Positions 43,078 through 52,668 of a stretch of 64,000 nucleotides of DNA are shown here, in pieces. The notes under the pieces are model-generated. The model was not told where the DNA came from, did not search any database, and saw only the letters and a program-made list of their open reading frames with translations. Position 1 is the stretch's first letter. The number at the start of each line of letters is the position of its first letter. The position numbers were made by a program, and so were the translations under genes. This stretch comes from CAYVBJ01 sp964449075 (GTDB lineage: Bacteria > Bacteroidota > Rhodothermia > Balneolales > Balneolaceae), in NCBI GenBank assembly GCA_964449075.1, contig CAYVBJ010000013.1, forward strand, positions 14,558-78,557, read 5' to 3'.

Positions 43078-44211
43078 ATGCCCGATACTGAAACGAACGG
43101 GGTAACATTTGTAACCACCAAAGCGGAGAAAAAAGAGTTTCTCGAGTTTCCCTACTCGCACTATGCAGATGACAAGTACTGGGTGCCGCCTCTTAAAATT
43201 GAGCAAAAAAAGCTTCTCGATACAAAAAAGAATCCTTTCTTTGAAAACGCTGAGATATCACTTTTTGTAGCATTCCACAATGATAAACCTGCTGGCCGGA
43301 TAGCTGCGATCATTGATCACAGATACAATGAATTTTATGAAAGCAAAACCGGTTTTTTTGGCTTTTTTGAGGTAATTGATAATCAAAGCACGGCCGATTT
43401 GCTCTTCAGAGTTGCTGAAGACTGGCTGAAAGACAAAGGTATGGAAAATGTACTGGGGCCGGCAAGTCCCGGAATGATGGATATGATAGGTGTTCTCGTT
43501 GAGGGGTTTGATAAATATCCGGCAATTATGATGCCCTACAATAAGCCTTACTACGATACATTGATAAAAAAATCCGGATATGAAAAGTCTGTGGACCTGT
43601 TTACCTATATCGTATCTCAAGAATCTGTTGACAGGGACCGTATAAACAGAGCTGAGGCAATCGTTAAAAGACGTCTTCCAAATTTGGAAATCAGACCACT
43701 CGATCTGAAAAATCTTGAAAAAGAGGTAGAGATTGTTCGGGGTATCTTTAATGAAGCCTGGCAAGATAACTGGGGATTTATTCCCATTAGTGAAGAGGAG
43801 TTCAGGCATTTTGCTAATGATCTGAAAATGATCGTGGATACAGATTTTGCTCATATTGCTGAAGTGGATGGTGAACCGGTTGCCTTTTCGATTGCACTGC
43901 CTGACTATAACCAGGTCTTTAAAGAGATGAATGGCACACTTTTTCCGGTTGGAATACTAAAACTCTTATGGTATCGCAGAAAAATAGATAAGCTTCGAAC
44001 CGCACTGATGGGAGTGAAAAAGGAGTACCAGGGAAAAGGAATTGATGTACTTTTACACAGAGAGACGATTCAAAATGGACTTTACCGGGGCATGAATAGT
44101 TCTGAGATAGGATGGATTCTTGAGAATAATGTTAACATGATTCGTGTTGCCGAAAAAATTGGCGGACACTTTGAAAAGCGTTACCGGATGTATCAAAAAA
44201 GATTGATTTGA
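43078..44211 (+). CDS. YghO/bCerS-like GNAT acyltransferase (putative ceramide synthase)
   Basis: 377-residue GNAT-fold protein. The N-terminal half shows the block PLKIEQKKLLDTKKNPFFENAEISLFVA, then GRIAAIIDHRYNEF, GFFGFFEVID and NVLGPASPGMMD; the C-terminal half carries an acyl-CoA-binding GVKKEYQGKGID. This is the YghO-type family, which includes the bacterial ceramide synthase of Caulobacter. It is immediately downstream of spt, as expected for an enzyme N-acylating the sphingoid base. Assignment to ceramide synthesis rests on family recall plus context. Confidence 0.75.
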   Translation: MPDTETNGVTFVTTKAEKKEFLEFPYSHYADDKYWVPPLKIEQKKLLDTKKNPFFENAEISLFVAFHNDKPAGRIAAIIDHRYNEFYESKTGFFGFFEVIDNQSTADLLFRVAEDWLKDKGMENVLGPASPGMMDMIGVLVEGFDKYPAIMMPYNKPYYDTLIKKSGYEKSVDLFTYIVSQESVDRDRINRAEAIVKRRLPNLEIRPLDLKNLEKEVEIVRGIFNEAWQDNWGFIPISEEEFRHFANDLKMIVDTDFAHIAEVDGEPVAFSIALPDYNQVFKEMNGTLFPVGILKLLWYRRKIDKLRTALMGVKKEYQGKGIDVLLHRETIQNGLYRGMNSSEIGWILENNVNMIRVAEKIGGHFEKRYRMYQKRLI

Positions 44212-44255
44212 ACGAACAATTTTCTTTTAATCTTTGAAATAATCGAAAAAAGGTA

Positions 44256-45290
44256 TCATAATCGGTCAAGATTCCTGAAAATCTCAACTTCATTTTCATC
44301 CAGGATATAAACATTGTCAAGCTGCTCAATGTGATAAACTGGTATCTCATCCATTTTTATCTTTGATTCGGGATCGACAACCAGGATTCTGTTCAGGTGA
44401 TACCCCCCGCTTGGTATCACCTTCAGATAACGTTTTCTTGTGGCAGAGAGGCCAATATAAACCCGATTCTTTTTTAATGAGAAATCCACACCACGACCGA
44501 ATCCACCATTTTCAATTTCAGTAATGAGCTCCCAGTTACTATTATAAATCTTTGTAGAGAAGTCACCACTGTCCTGAATCCAGTAATCTCCATCGATCAT
44601 TCTCAGTGAATGAGGGCTTTGCAGTTTCAATGGAACCACAGTTTCTTTATCAAGATTGATCACACCACCATCTCCCTGGTTTTTAACCAGTTTTTCGAGC
44701 AGTATCCTGTAATATTGCCATCCGCTGACATGATGAATCAGTACGCACAAATTGCCTTCGTAATTCCTGAAAACCTGGTTGCAGTGAAACCGGTCTCTTA
44801 CCTTTTCTTCGCTTGCCTTTTGAAGCTCCTTTTGAGTTCTGAATTTATCAAGGGAAATACGCCTGATGATGTTCTCTTGTTTGGTATTGTACTCAATTAC
44901 CTCATCGAATTCGGTGTTTGAAATCCAGAGAGAATCTCCTAAGTAATGGATGTCGTGCAGATCATAAATACGGGGAATATCCAGTTTTGTAAATTTGCCT
45001 GTTTTGGTATCGAGTTTTCTCAGCTCATCATTGATGGATACAATCAGCTGATTCCTATTATGTTTTTTCCAGGCAATAGAACTGACCCCGACTTTTCCCC
45101 AGTTATTAAAAAAATTCACAGGTTCTGAATGTGCGTCCCGGTGCAGAATCTGAACCGGACGGATCTCATCTCTGTCCAGGTTTTGATCAGCCGGATTGTT
45201 GTTCTGCGATCCCAGTATTAAAAGATTATGCTTTAAAGACATTTGATCGATAATATTCAAAGTGTCTAATATGCGGCATATTTTGATCAA
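44256..45290 (-). CDS. Conserved protein with beta-propeller-like repeats
   Basis: 344 residues, or 328 if the ATG at 45242 is used. No signal peptide is evident. Repeated units such as ISNTEFDEVIEYNTKQENI and YDLHDIHYLGDSLW suggest a six-bladed propeller. Polar motifs (HCNQVF, SPHSLRMIDGDYWIQDSGD, GFGRGVDF) could be an active or binding surface. It resembles TIGR03032/DUF4915-like proteins but I am not certain. It is divergent from the PorZ-like gene and convergent with the GNAT gene. Confidence 0.6.
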   Translation of the reverse strand: MIKICRILDTLNIIDQMSLKHNLLILGSQNNNPADQNLDRDEIRPVQILHRDAHSEPVNFFNNWGKVGVSSIAWKKHNRNQLIVSINDELRKLDTKTGKFTKLDIPRIYDLHDIHYLGDSLWISNTEFDEVIEYNTKQENIIRRISLDKFRTQKELQKASEEKVRDRFHCNQVFRNYEGNLCVLIHHVSGWQYYRILLEKLVKNQGDGGVINLDKETVVPLKLQSPHSLRMIDGDYWIQDSGDFSTKIYNSNWELITEIENGGFGRGVDFSLKKNRVYIGLSATRKRYLKVIPSGGYHLNRILVVDPESKIKMDEIPVYHIEQLDNVYILDENEVEIFRNLDRL

Positions 45291-45355
45291 ATTGAATCAA
45301 AAGTGGTTTTTTTTATTCAAGCAGGTTATCATTCATCTTCATATTATCTTACCCT

Positions 45356-47704
45356 ATGCTTAGCAATCTGAAATTCATTTATCTTTTGCTGTTATTTATG
45401 CTTTCTGCCGGAGGACAGATCTCAGCACAGCAGCTGGGAACCTGGAGAGCCAGCACTTCTTTCAACAGCATTACAGATATTACAGCCTCTGATAACAGTA
45501 CCATTTGGGCAGCTACTACGGGCGGACTTATGTCGGTCGAAAACGGGGAGGTTTCCGGTACATTTACCACAGTGAACGGGATGCATCGCCTGAGTCCGGA
45601 TGTTATTGAATTTGATTCTGGTAATAACAGGTTATTCCTTGGATATGTTGATGGAATGATTGATATATTTGATATCGATACTCAAGAGTTTACCAGGCTA
45701 GAGGATATCTTCAGAGCTTCATCATTTACTACAAGGTCTGTTAACCAGATGAAGGTTCGTGATCAGCAGCTTTTTGTTGCCACGTCGTTTGGGATTGTTG
45801 TTTTCAATCTGAATACTCTGTTTGTGGAAGATACATTTTCAAAACTTGGAGAGTTTGATCGTGCGATTAATATCAATGCGATAACATTTGTAAACAATAA
45901 TTTATGGGCTGCCACCCAGCAGGGAGTGGCCACCGGTTCCCTGGATACCAATCTTGCAACAGATGAGAACTGGATTAATTTTGATAGTTCCGGCGGATTT
46001 GTCGATTTACCCGTTCGGGCGATCGAATCGCTCGGCGGACGTATCTTTGCCTCAACGGATGACCGCAACTTCGAATTTAATGGTCTGGAGTGGTCTGAGA
46101 GTACTCTCTTTACGGGAACAAATGTTATTAAATTTAAAAAAGGTACAAGTTCAGAAAGTATAATCGGAATCCAGGAGCGCCGGCTGATTCTTGTGGATGA
46201 AACGTTTGAACGGGAGATCCGGAACGTGAATACGTCCCGCCTGACATCCGGATTTTTGATCGATGACAATTTCCGGTTTCAGCTTTTTGCAGGATCTGCA
46301 ATAGATGGCCTGGGGGTATCTGCAAATTCTGATACCGGTTTTCGGTTTATCTCGCCTGAAGGGCCAAGTGTAAATCTGATCGATGGAATGACTTTCGATG
46401 AAAATACTCTGATCTCCGGCACCTCCCGTTTTTCTGACAGGGATGCCACAATTGATAATACGAAAGGGTACCTGATAAGAAGGGAAGGAGAGTGGAATGC
46501 GTTTAATATCAATAACACCAGTACGCTTGCAGAAAACCGGTTTGATCTTGTTTTTACAACTGCTGTAACCGACTCTTTTTACTATTTTGGAAGCTGGGGA
46601 AGAGGAATTGCGAGGCACGAGAAAGAGACGGATGAAATCAGAATTTTCAATAATGAAAATTCCACACTGGAAGGCTGGGTTGCCGATGATCCGGGTTTTC
46701 CGGTTATCAGTGGATTGCAGGCAGACAGTGAAGGACGCGTATGGGCGGTAAGCCGTTTTGGTTCCACCCCGCTCTACAACCAGCTGCCAGGTGACGAAGA
46801 CTGGGTTAATTTTGCACCGCTTGGTGGATTGTCCTCTTCAGATTTATACGTAGGCCTCTTTATTGATTCGAGAGACTGGAAGTGGGTATCTCTGCAGTCA
46901 AACAGAAGAATTGGCCAGGGGATGGTGATTATTGATACAGGTGATCCGAATGATGAATCGGACCAGAGAGGTATAAAGCTGGTTGATGATTTCAACCAGG
47001 GGAATTTGCCAAACAACCAGGTCACCGCAATTATTGAAGATTTAAATGGTGAAGTGTGGATCGGGACTGAGCGTGGCATCGCAAAATTTGTGATACCCCA
47101 ATTTATACTGGATGGATCACCCAATGATATCAGGGCACAATGGCTTATCAATGCAGATACAACTGCGGCTTCTCCTTTTCTGCTAAGAGATATTCAGGTA
47201 ACAGCGATGGCTGTTAACGGGGCCAATCAAAAGTGGGTTGGCACATCCAATGAAGGTGTTTTCCTGTTAAATGAACAGGGAAACAGAATACTGAATCAAT
47301 TTACAACTGAAAATAGTCCGCTGCTTTCCAACGATATTCAGTCAATGGCTGTAAATCCTGAAAACGGCGAACTTTTTATTTCCACCAGTGTGGGGCTGAT
47401 CTCTTTCCTGGATGTTCCGCGAATTGCAGAAACCAGTATGGACAAGCTAAAAGTATTTCCAAATCCATTTGTCTATGACCGGCACGACAGAATATTTATA
47501 GACGGAATGTCTCAGGAAACAAAAGTGAGAATTCTTGCATCCAACGGATCACTTATTCAGACGATTGAGGCAAGAGGGGGCAGAATTGAATGGAATGCAA
47601 GAGACTTTGAGGGAAAACGGGTAGGGTCTGGTGTATATCTTGTTGTTGCAATTGATGAAAACAACAGTGAAAGGGGTGTAGGAAAAGTGGTAATCATACG
47701 CTAA
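45356..47704 (+). CDS. porZ: PorZ-like T9SS attachment-complex protein
   Basis: 782-residue secreted protein with a signal peptide (ending SAQQ). Two beta-propeller regions are seen: IWAATTGGLMSVENG near the start and VWIGTERGIAKF and KWVGTSNEGVFLL later. A C-terminal domain of ~85 residues (KLKVFPNPFVYDRHDRIFI... to VGKVVIIR) has the form of a T9SS sorting domain. Size and architecture match PorZ, the component of the T9SS sortase/attachment complex that recognises the glycolipid anchor. It starts an apparent operon with a glycosyltransferase gene 4 bp downstream. Confidence 0.8.
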   Translation: MLSNLKFIYLLLLFMLSAGGQISAQQLGTWRASTSFNSITDITASDNSTIWAATTGGLMSVENGEVSGTFTTVNGMHRLSPDVIEFDSGNNRLFLGYVDGMIDIFDIDTQEFTRLEDIFRASSFTTRSVNQMKVRDQQLFVATSFGIVVFNLNTLFVEDTFSKLGEFDRAININAITFVNNNLWAATQQGVATGSLDTNLATDENWINFDSSGGFVDLPVRAIESLGGRIFASTDDRNFEFNGLEWSESTLFTGTNVIKFKKGTSSESIIGIQERRLILVDETFEREIRNVNTSRLTSGFLIDDNFRFQLFAGSAIDGLGVSANSDTGFRFISPEGPSVNLIDGMTFDENTLISGTSRFSDRDATIDNTKGYLIRREGEWNAFNINNTSTLAENRFDLVFTTAVTDSFYYFGSWGRGIARHEKETDEIRIFNNENSTLEGWVADDPGFPVISGLQADSEGRVWAVSRFGSTPLYNQLPGDEDWVNFAPLGGLSSSDLYVGLFIDSRDWKWVSLQSNRRIGQGMVIIDTGDPNDESDQRGIKLVDDFNQGNLPNNQVTAIIEDLNGEVWIGTERGIAKFVIPQFILDGSPNDIRAQWLINADTTAASPFLLRDIQVTAMAVNGANQKWVGTSNEGVFLLNEQGNRILNQFTTENSPLLSNDIQSMAVNPENGELFISTSVGLISFLDVPRIAETSMDKLKVFPNPFVYDRHDRIFIDGMSQETKVRILASNGSLIQTIEARGGRIEWNARDFEGKRVGSGVYLVVAIDENNSERGVGKVVIIR

Positions 47705-47708
47705 GATC

Positions 47709-49820
47709 ATGAGTAAACCGGCCGGGTATGACATTACGATTATCATCGTCAACTACAATGTAAAAGAGTTCCTGGCTAACTGCCTGCGATCGGTTGAAAA
47801 TGCATCCCGGGGATTGAATACAGAGTGTATTGTAGTAGATAACGCCTCAAAAGATGGCTCCCTGGAATTTCTCAAAAATCGCTTCAAAGACGTTCGGTAT
47901 ATTGAAAATTCTGAAAATTATGGATTTGGAAAAGCAAATAATCAGGCAATACGTGAAGCAAAAGGGAAATACACACTTCTTCTGAATCCTGATACACTTC
48001 TCCAGGAAGATACACTCAGAGTTCTGATCCGTCATATGGACGAAAACAGTGACTGTGGGGCATGTGGTTGCAAAATTGTAAATCCGGATGGTACGTTTGC
48101 CCCGGAATCGAGAAGGACTGTCCCGACAATATCAACAGCACTTTTCAAGGCATCAGGACTCACTGCCCTGTTTCCGGAAAGCCGGTTATTTGGCAGGTAC
48201 TATGAAAGCTGGAAAAATGAGAATGAACCGGGAGAGATTGAAGTATTATCGGGTTCTTTTATGTTTTTTCGCAGCAGTGCATTAAAGGAAGCAGGCGGTT
48301 TTGATGAACGTTTTTTTATGTATGCGGAGGATATTGATCTCTGTTACCGTGTCAGGAAAAATGGCTGGAGAATCGACTATGTACCCGAAACTTCCATTAT
48401 TCACTACAAGGGAGAGAGCTCAAAACAGAATAACATGCAGTATGTACGTCATTTTAACCGGTCTCTTTACCTCTTCTTCGAAAAGCATTATTCATCCAGG
48501 TATTCGTCCTTTTTCAGACTCATGGTTTTTATTGCCATTTTTATCAGATCGATTGTCTCAATGAGTTCAGTATTCATCAAAAAACATCGCTTTGTGATTG
48601 TTGATCTGCTGATCCTTAACCTGGCACTTCTGATCAGCTACGCAGCGAGGTTTAACTTTGATCCGGTTGAAATTTCAAACCGGGTTCGATTTGAATTTTT
48701 GTCACTGAATCTCATTTTGTCAATATTCTATCTTATCTACGGTCAGCTATTTGGTATCGTCAGCAAGCACAGGTACTCTGTGATTGGCAGTCTGAAAGCT
48801 GTGGTGATGAGTTTTGCAACGCTGGCCGTGATTGCCTTTTTTGCAAGGGAACTTGCTTTTTCTCGTATAATATTTGCAGTAAGCGGAGTTTTGGGTTTTT
48901 TCTCAGTTGCCCTGGTACGTATACTGCGCCTGAATTTTTCCAAAGATTCGGTATCTGCCAGGGGGCGTTTCAAAACGCCGGGAATACTGATAGCGGGGGT
49001 AAGTGAAAAGACTGCAGACCTGGTAAGGAAGATTTCTGCTAATGCCGGCAGACAAAAAAAGATACTTGGAATTATTCACCAGGAAAAGTGGGACGGTAAA
49101 ACCGAGATTGAAGGTGTATCGGTAATCGGGTCCATTCAACAACTGCCGGAGCTGATCAGGGCTACAGAAGCTGATCAAATATACTACCTTACAGATGCTC
49201 TTTCGTTCAGTGAAATCCTGAAATCGCTTGAAAAAATCAAATACCTGGATGCTGAATCGAAAATTGTCTCATCAGATATCAACTTTTTACTTGGGAAAGC
49301 TAATGTTGAATACCTGGATGATATTGCTGTTATAGAGGCTGATATGTCGTTTTTAAATCCGCTGCAACGCTTTTTGAAAAGAGCTTTTGATATCGTATTT
49401 AGTTTTACAGCGATTCTGCTGCTGACCCCCTTTGTCTTTTTCGGCTGGCTGATGCACAAAAACAAATCCGGAAAAATTCCTTGCTACGATGGCAAGAAAA
49501 TGACATCAATGACTCTTCTGAAACCTGTTCGTGATCATAAGTGGGTGAACCGGTGGCTCTGCTGTTTGCACGTATTGACCGGTAAGATCAGCTTCACAGG
49601 TTCGGATTTAATCCTGGCGGGCGGTAACGGATATAATTACAAATATAAAAGCGGTCTCACAGGTTACTGGCAACTGCATAAGAATGATAATTATATCTCT
49701 GAGAACCGGCAGAGATTTGATTTGTACTATCTTCAGAACTATTCGGTATGGTTTGATGTGGATATTCTGATTAAATCGTTTTTAAACGGATCGATCCTGG
49801 ATCAGTTCTCAGAGCTATAA
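47709..49820 (+). CDS. GT2 glycosyltransferase fused to a degenerate polyprenyl-phosphate sugar transferase
   Basis: 703 residues. The N-terminal ~240 are a GT2 transferase (TIIIVNYNVKEFL, VVDNASKDGS, LLLNPDT, FFMYAEDIDLCYRV) of the rhamnosyl/galactosyl-transferase type. Then come several membrane helices (about 265-420) and a Rossmann-like region (about 425-545), as in WbaP-type enzymes. The C-terminal ~155 residues start FLKRAFDIVFSF like a sugar phosphotransferase. However, the KFRTM and DELPQ catalytic stretches seen intact in the gene at 51258 are missing. The last domain is therefore probably not catalytic. Likely works on envelope polysaccharide or LPS. Confidence 0.82.
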   Translation: MSKPAGYDITIIIVNYNVKEFLANCLRSVENASRGLNTECIVVDNASKDGSLEFLKNRFKDVRYIENSENYGFGKANNQAIREAKGKYTLLLNPDTLLQEDTLRVLIRHMDENSDCGACGCKIVNPDGTFAPESRRTVPTISTALFKASGLTALFPESRLFGRYYESWKNENEPGEIEVLSGSFMFFRSSALKEAGGFDERFFMYAEDIDLCYRVRKNGWRIDYVPETSIIHYKGESSKQNNMQYVRHFNRSLYLFFEKHYSSRYSSFFRLMVFIAIFIRSIVSMSSVFIKKHRFVIVDLLILNLALLISYAARFNFDPVEISNRVRFEFLSLNLILSIFYLIYGQLFGIVSKHRYSVIGSLKAVVMSFATLAVIAFFARELAFSRIIFAVSGVLGFFSVALVRILRLNFSKDSVSARGRFKTPGILIAGVSEKTADLVRKISANAGRQKKILGIIHQEKWDGKTEIEGVSVIGSIQQLPELIRATEADQIYYLTDALSFSEILKSLEKIKYLDAESKIVSSDINFLLGKANVEYLDDIAVIEADMSFLNPLQRFLKRAFDIVFSFTAILLLTPFVFFGWLMHKNKSGKIPCYDGKKMTSMTLLKPVRDHKWVNRWLCCLHVLTGKISFTGSDLILAGGNGYNYKYKSGLTGYWQLHKNDNYISENRQRFDLYYLQNYSVWFDVDILIKSFLNGSILDQFSEL

Positions 49821-50038
49821 ATTGCTTTCTAAGACTTGTCTCTGATAGCTTTTTGATACAATCCCGGTGATTTCTCTCGTTGAGTCTCGCAGATAAATCC
49901 GCAGTGTTGCGCTGATGTTTTATTTTGCCACGAGGGCACGATGACACAAGGTTTCACGAGGATTTATTGATTGCTTTCTGCATACTGTTAACTGTCTGTT
50001 TTTACAATTCCATAAATCCGTGCAAACCGGTTAATTGT

Positions 50039-51166
50039 TCAAATTCTTGAATCAACTGTCTTTGACATATCATCATACCAGCCGGCAAATGAATTGTCTT
50101 TGATCCGGTTCCTGATCTCCTGCATCAGCCAAAGATAAAATGTGAGATTGTGCAAAGAGGCGAGCTCAAGCCCCAGGATCTCATTACACCGGAAGAGATG
50201 GTGCATGTAACTCATATTGTATTTGCTGCAGAGATCAGTCGGGAAATCAGTATCAAACGGTTTGTGATGGTGTTTCCATTTGGCATTCCGGATATTGATG
50301 GTACCGTGCTTTGTGAAAAGCATGCCGTTGCGGGCATTCCTGGTTGGCATCACGCAATCAAACATGTCGATACCGAGCGCCACACACTGCAGCAGGTTGG
50401 CCGGTGTTCCAACACCCATAAGATAACGCGGTTTGTCGGCAGGAAGGACGTCAGTGTTCAGGTTTGTCATCTCGTACATCAGTTCGGCAGGCTCGCCCAC
50501 GCTGAGTCCGCCAATCGCGAGACCCTCAAAATCCAGGGAGGCCATATATTCAGAGGATTCTTTCCGAAGATCGGGAAAGGTTCCGCCCTGAACAATCCCA
50601 AACTGAAACTGACTGTGGCTGTAAAGTGATGTTGTCCGGTTAAAAGCATTTCGCCCGCGTTTAGCCCATCGGTGGGTGAGTTCCATGGAGTTTTTCACGT
50701 ACCCGTAATCGGCAGGGTAGGGAGGACATTCGTCCAGGATCATGATAATATCTGAACCGAGGGTTCGCTGAATATCAACAATATTTTCTGCTGTAAAGAG
50801 ATGTTTCGATCCATCAAGGTGGCTTTTAAAGTGAGCCCCCTCCTCAGTCAGCTCACGATTATCAGAGAGTGAGAATATCTGGTACCCACCCGAATCGGTA
50901 AGAATGGGCTTCTCCCAGTTTATGAATTTATGCAGTCCGCCGGCATCCTTCATGATATCAAGGCCGGGACGAAGGTAAAGATGGTAGGTGTTTCCCAGTA
51001 TGATTTGAGCTTTCACTTTGTTTACCAGCTCGTCCTGTTTTACCGCTTTTACTGAGCCGACAGTTCCCACAGGCATAAAAATCGGAGTTTCAATTTTGCC
51101 GTGATCTGTATCAAGAATTCCCAGGCGGGCTTTGGTTTTTCCGGAGGTTTTTAAATGAGTAAACAA
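50039..51166 (-). CDS. tgt: Queuine tRNA-ribosyltransferase
   Basis: 375-residue tRNA-guanine transglycosylase that exchanges G34 of GUN-anticodon tRNAs for preQ1. Family motifs: ILTDSGGYQIFSLS (Asp91), FGIVQGG, GGLSVGE and FDCVMPTRNARNG (nucleophile Asp270). The zinc site is incomplete: Cys313 and His339 keep the normal 26-residue spacing, but the two preceding cysteines of the C-x-C-x2-C motif are Phe308 and Thr310. I recall similar loss in some Bacteroidota. Transcribed alone, divergent from the polysaccharide gene at 51258. Confidence 0.93.
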   Translation of the reverse strand: MFTHLKTSGKTKARLGILDTDHGKIETPIFMPVGTVGSVKAVKQDELVNKVKAQIILGNTYHLYLRPGLDIMKDAGGLHKFINWEKPILTDSGGYQIFSLSDNRELTEEGAHFKSHLDGSKHLFTAENIVDIQRTLGSDIIMILDECPPYPADYGYVKNSMELTHRWAKRGRNAFNRTTSLYSHSQFQFGIVQGGTFPDLRKESSEYMASLDFEGLAIGGLSVGEPAELMYEMTNLNTDVLPADKPRYLMGVGTPANLLQCVALGIDMFDCVMPTRNARNGMLFTKHGTINIRNAKWKHHHKPFDTDFPTDLCSKYNMSYMHHLFRCNEILGLELASLHNLTFYLWLMQEIRNRIKDNSFAGWYDDMSKTVDSRI

Positions 51167-51257
51167 GTGAGTTATGGAAATTAATTATAAATTTGTTTTA
51201 GGATGCTGAAAAATCGTTATTTTCATTGTCCATTAATAATAATTTTCGAAAAATAGT

Positions 51258-52667
51258 TTGCCAAGAATAAATCGTTTCAGAGAAATCACGTTTACTTTTC
51301 TTCTGGATGCCTTGATTCTGTGTCTTGCCTGGTTTCTGTTTTATATCACGGAGACCCGCATGCTGGATCAATTTATAGAAAGAAGTAGTTTTACCCCGCT
51401 TACATTGGGTTTTGTGCATGTGGCTTTCTGGCTCACAGTTACTTCAGGAATGGGACTTTATAAAAAGTTATACCTCATTTCCAGGTTCGACGAGTTCCTG
51501 AAGGTATTGAAGGCCACGATTACAGGTACATTAATTTTGTATTTTGTTTCCACACTCGATCCCAGAATTAACTTCCAGGACGCAATAAGCACAACGGCTA
51601 TTTATTTCTTTTATGTAGGATTTTGTCTTTCTGTTAACCGGTTTGTAATCCGAACTGTTCAGCGAATGTATGCAGTGAGGGGAAAAGGACTGCACAGGGC
51701 CATTATTGTAGGTACGGGAAAATCAGCCCAAACGGTTTTTGAAGATCTTCAAAGAAATAAAACTCTTGGTATGCAGGTGTTGGGTTTTATTCATCTTAAC
51801 GGCAAAGCAGGGGAATCGGAACCGCTGGTTAATGAAAAAGAGATTTTAGGTGAATTATCGGAAATCGGATCGGTGATCAGCAATCTAGAGATACAGGAGG
51901 TGATTGTTGCCCTGGAACCGGAACGAAGAGAAGACCTGGTACGTGTTATCAGCAGTGTGGATTATCCCGACATATCACTGAAACTTCTGCCCGACTTTTT
52001 TCAGCTTGTGAACGGTCTCAATAAAACCAATCAAATTTTTGGACTTCCTCTTGTTGACGTATCACCTGCGCCTCTTTCTTACCATGAACGATTTTTAAAA
52101 CGAATGCTTGATGTAATCGTTTCCCTGGTTGTGCTCCTGTTATCGATACCACTTATAATTATTATATCGATTTTGATTAAGACTACTTCAGAAGGCCCGG
52201 TTATTTATCGTCAAAAGAGGGTTGGGCGTAACGGCAGAAATTTCACGATGTATAAATTCAGAACAATGATAGATAATGCCGAAGCAAAGAGCGGGCCAAC
52301 ATGGGCCAGTGACAACGATCCGAGAATTACAAATGTTGGCCAGTGGCTTCGAAAATTACGACTGGATGAGTTACCACAATTTATAAATGTATTGAAAGGT
52401 GATATGAGTCTGGTAGGTCCTCGTCCGGAAAGGCCGCATTTTGTCGAAAAATTTCAGAAACAGATTCCTCTGTACACAAGACGCCTTCGGGTTAAGCCCG
52501 GAATTACAGGCTGGGCACAGGTTAAGTGGAAATATGACACCTCTCTCGATGATGTCATTGAAAAAACAAAATACGATCTTTTTTATGTAGAAAATATGTC
52601 TTTGAGAATGGATTTCAAGATCTTGATAAATACAATTTTTACTGTTGTAAGAGCCAAGGGGAAGTAA
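51258..52667 (+). CDS. Polyprenyl glycosylphosphotransferase (WbaP/CpsE-like)
   Basis: 469-residue membrane protein that starts glycan assembly by moving a sugar-1-phosphate onto undecaprenyl phosphate. About four N-terminal membrane helices, a Rossmann-like middle domain (IIVGTGKSAQTVF), and a C-terminal catalytic domain (FLKRMLDVIVSL, YRQKRVGRNGRNFTMYKFRTM, RLDELPQFINVLKGDMSLVGPRPE, KPGITGWAQV). The Asp-Glu pair in DELPQ is intact. The start is a TTG at 51258: the frame has a stop at 51240 and no upstream ATG. The mannosyltransferase gene begins 1 bp after its stop. Confidence 0.92.
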   Translation: MPRINRFREITFTFLLDALILCLAWFLFYITETRMLDQFIERSSFTPLTLGFVHVAFWLTVTSGMGLYKKLYLISRFDEFLKVLKATITGTLILYFVSTLDPRINFQDAISTTAIYFFYVGFCLSVNRFVIRTVQRMYAVRGKGLHRAIIVGTGKSAQTVFEDLQRNKTLGMQVLGFIHLNGKAGESEPLVNEKEILGELSEIGSVISNLEIQEVIVALEPERREDLVRVISSVDYPDISLKLLPDFFQLVNGLNKTNQIFGLPLVDVSPAPLSYHERFLKRMLDVIVSLVVLLLSIPLIIIISILIKTTSEGPVIYRQKRVGRNGRNFTMYKFRTMIDNAEAKSGPTWASDNDPRITNVGQWLRKLRLDELPQFINVLKGDMSLVGPRPERPHFVEKFQKQIPLYTRRLRVKPGITGWAQVKWKYDTSLDDVIEKTKYDLFYVENMSLRMDFKILINTIFTVVRAKGK

Positions 52668-52668
52668 A

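Noticed and set aside
51198..51419. 73-codon minus-strand open frame overlapping the polysaccharide gene start
   Set aside because: Antisense shadow with no features; the membrane-helix N-terminus on the plus strand is real.
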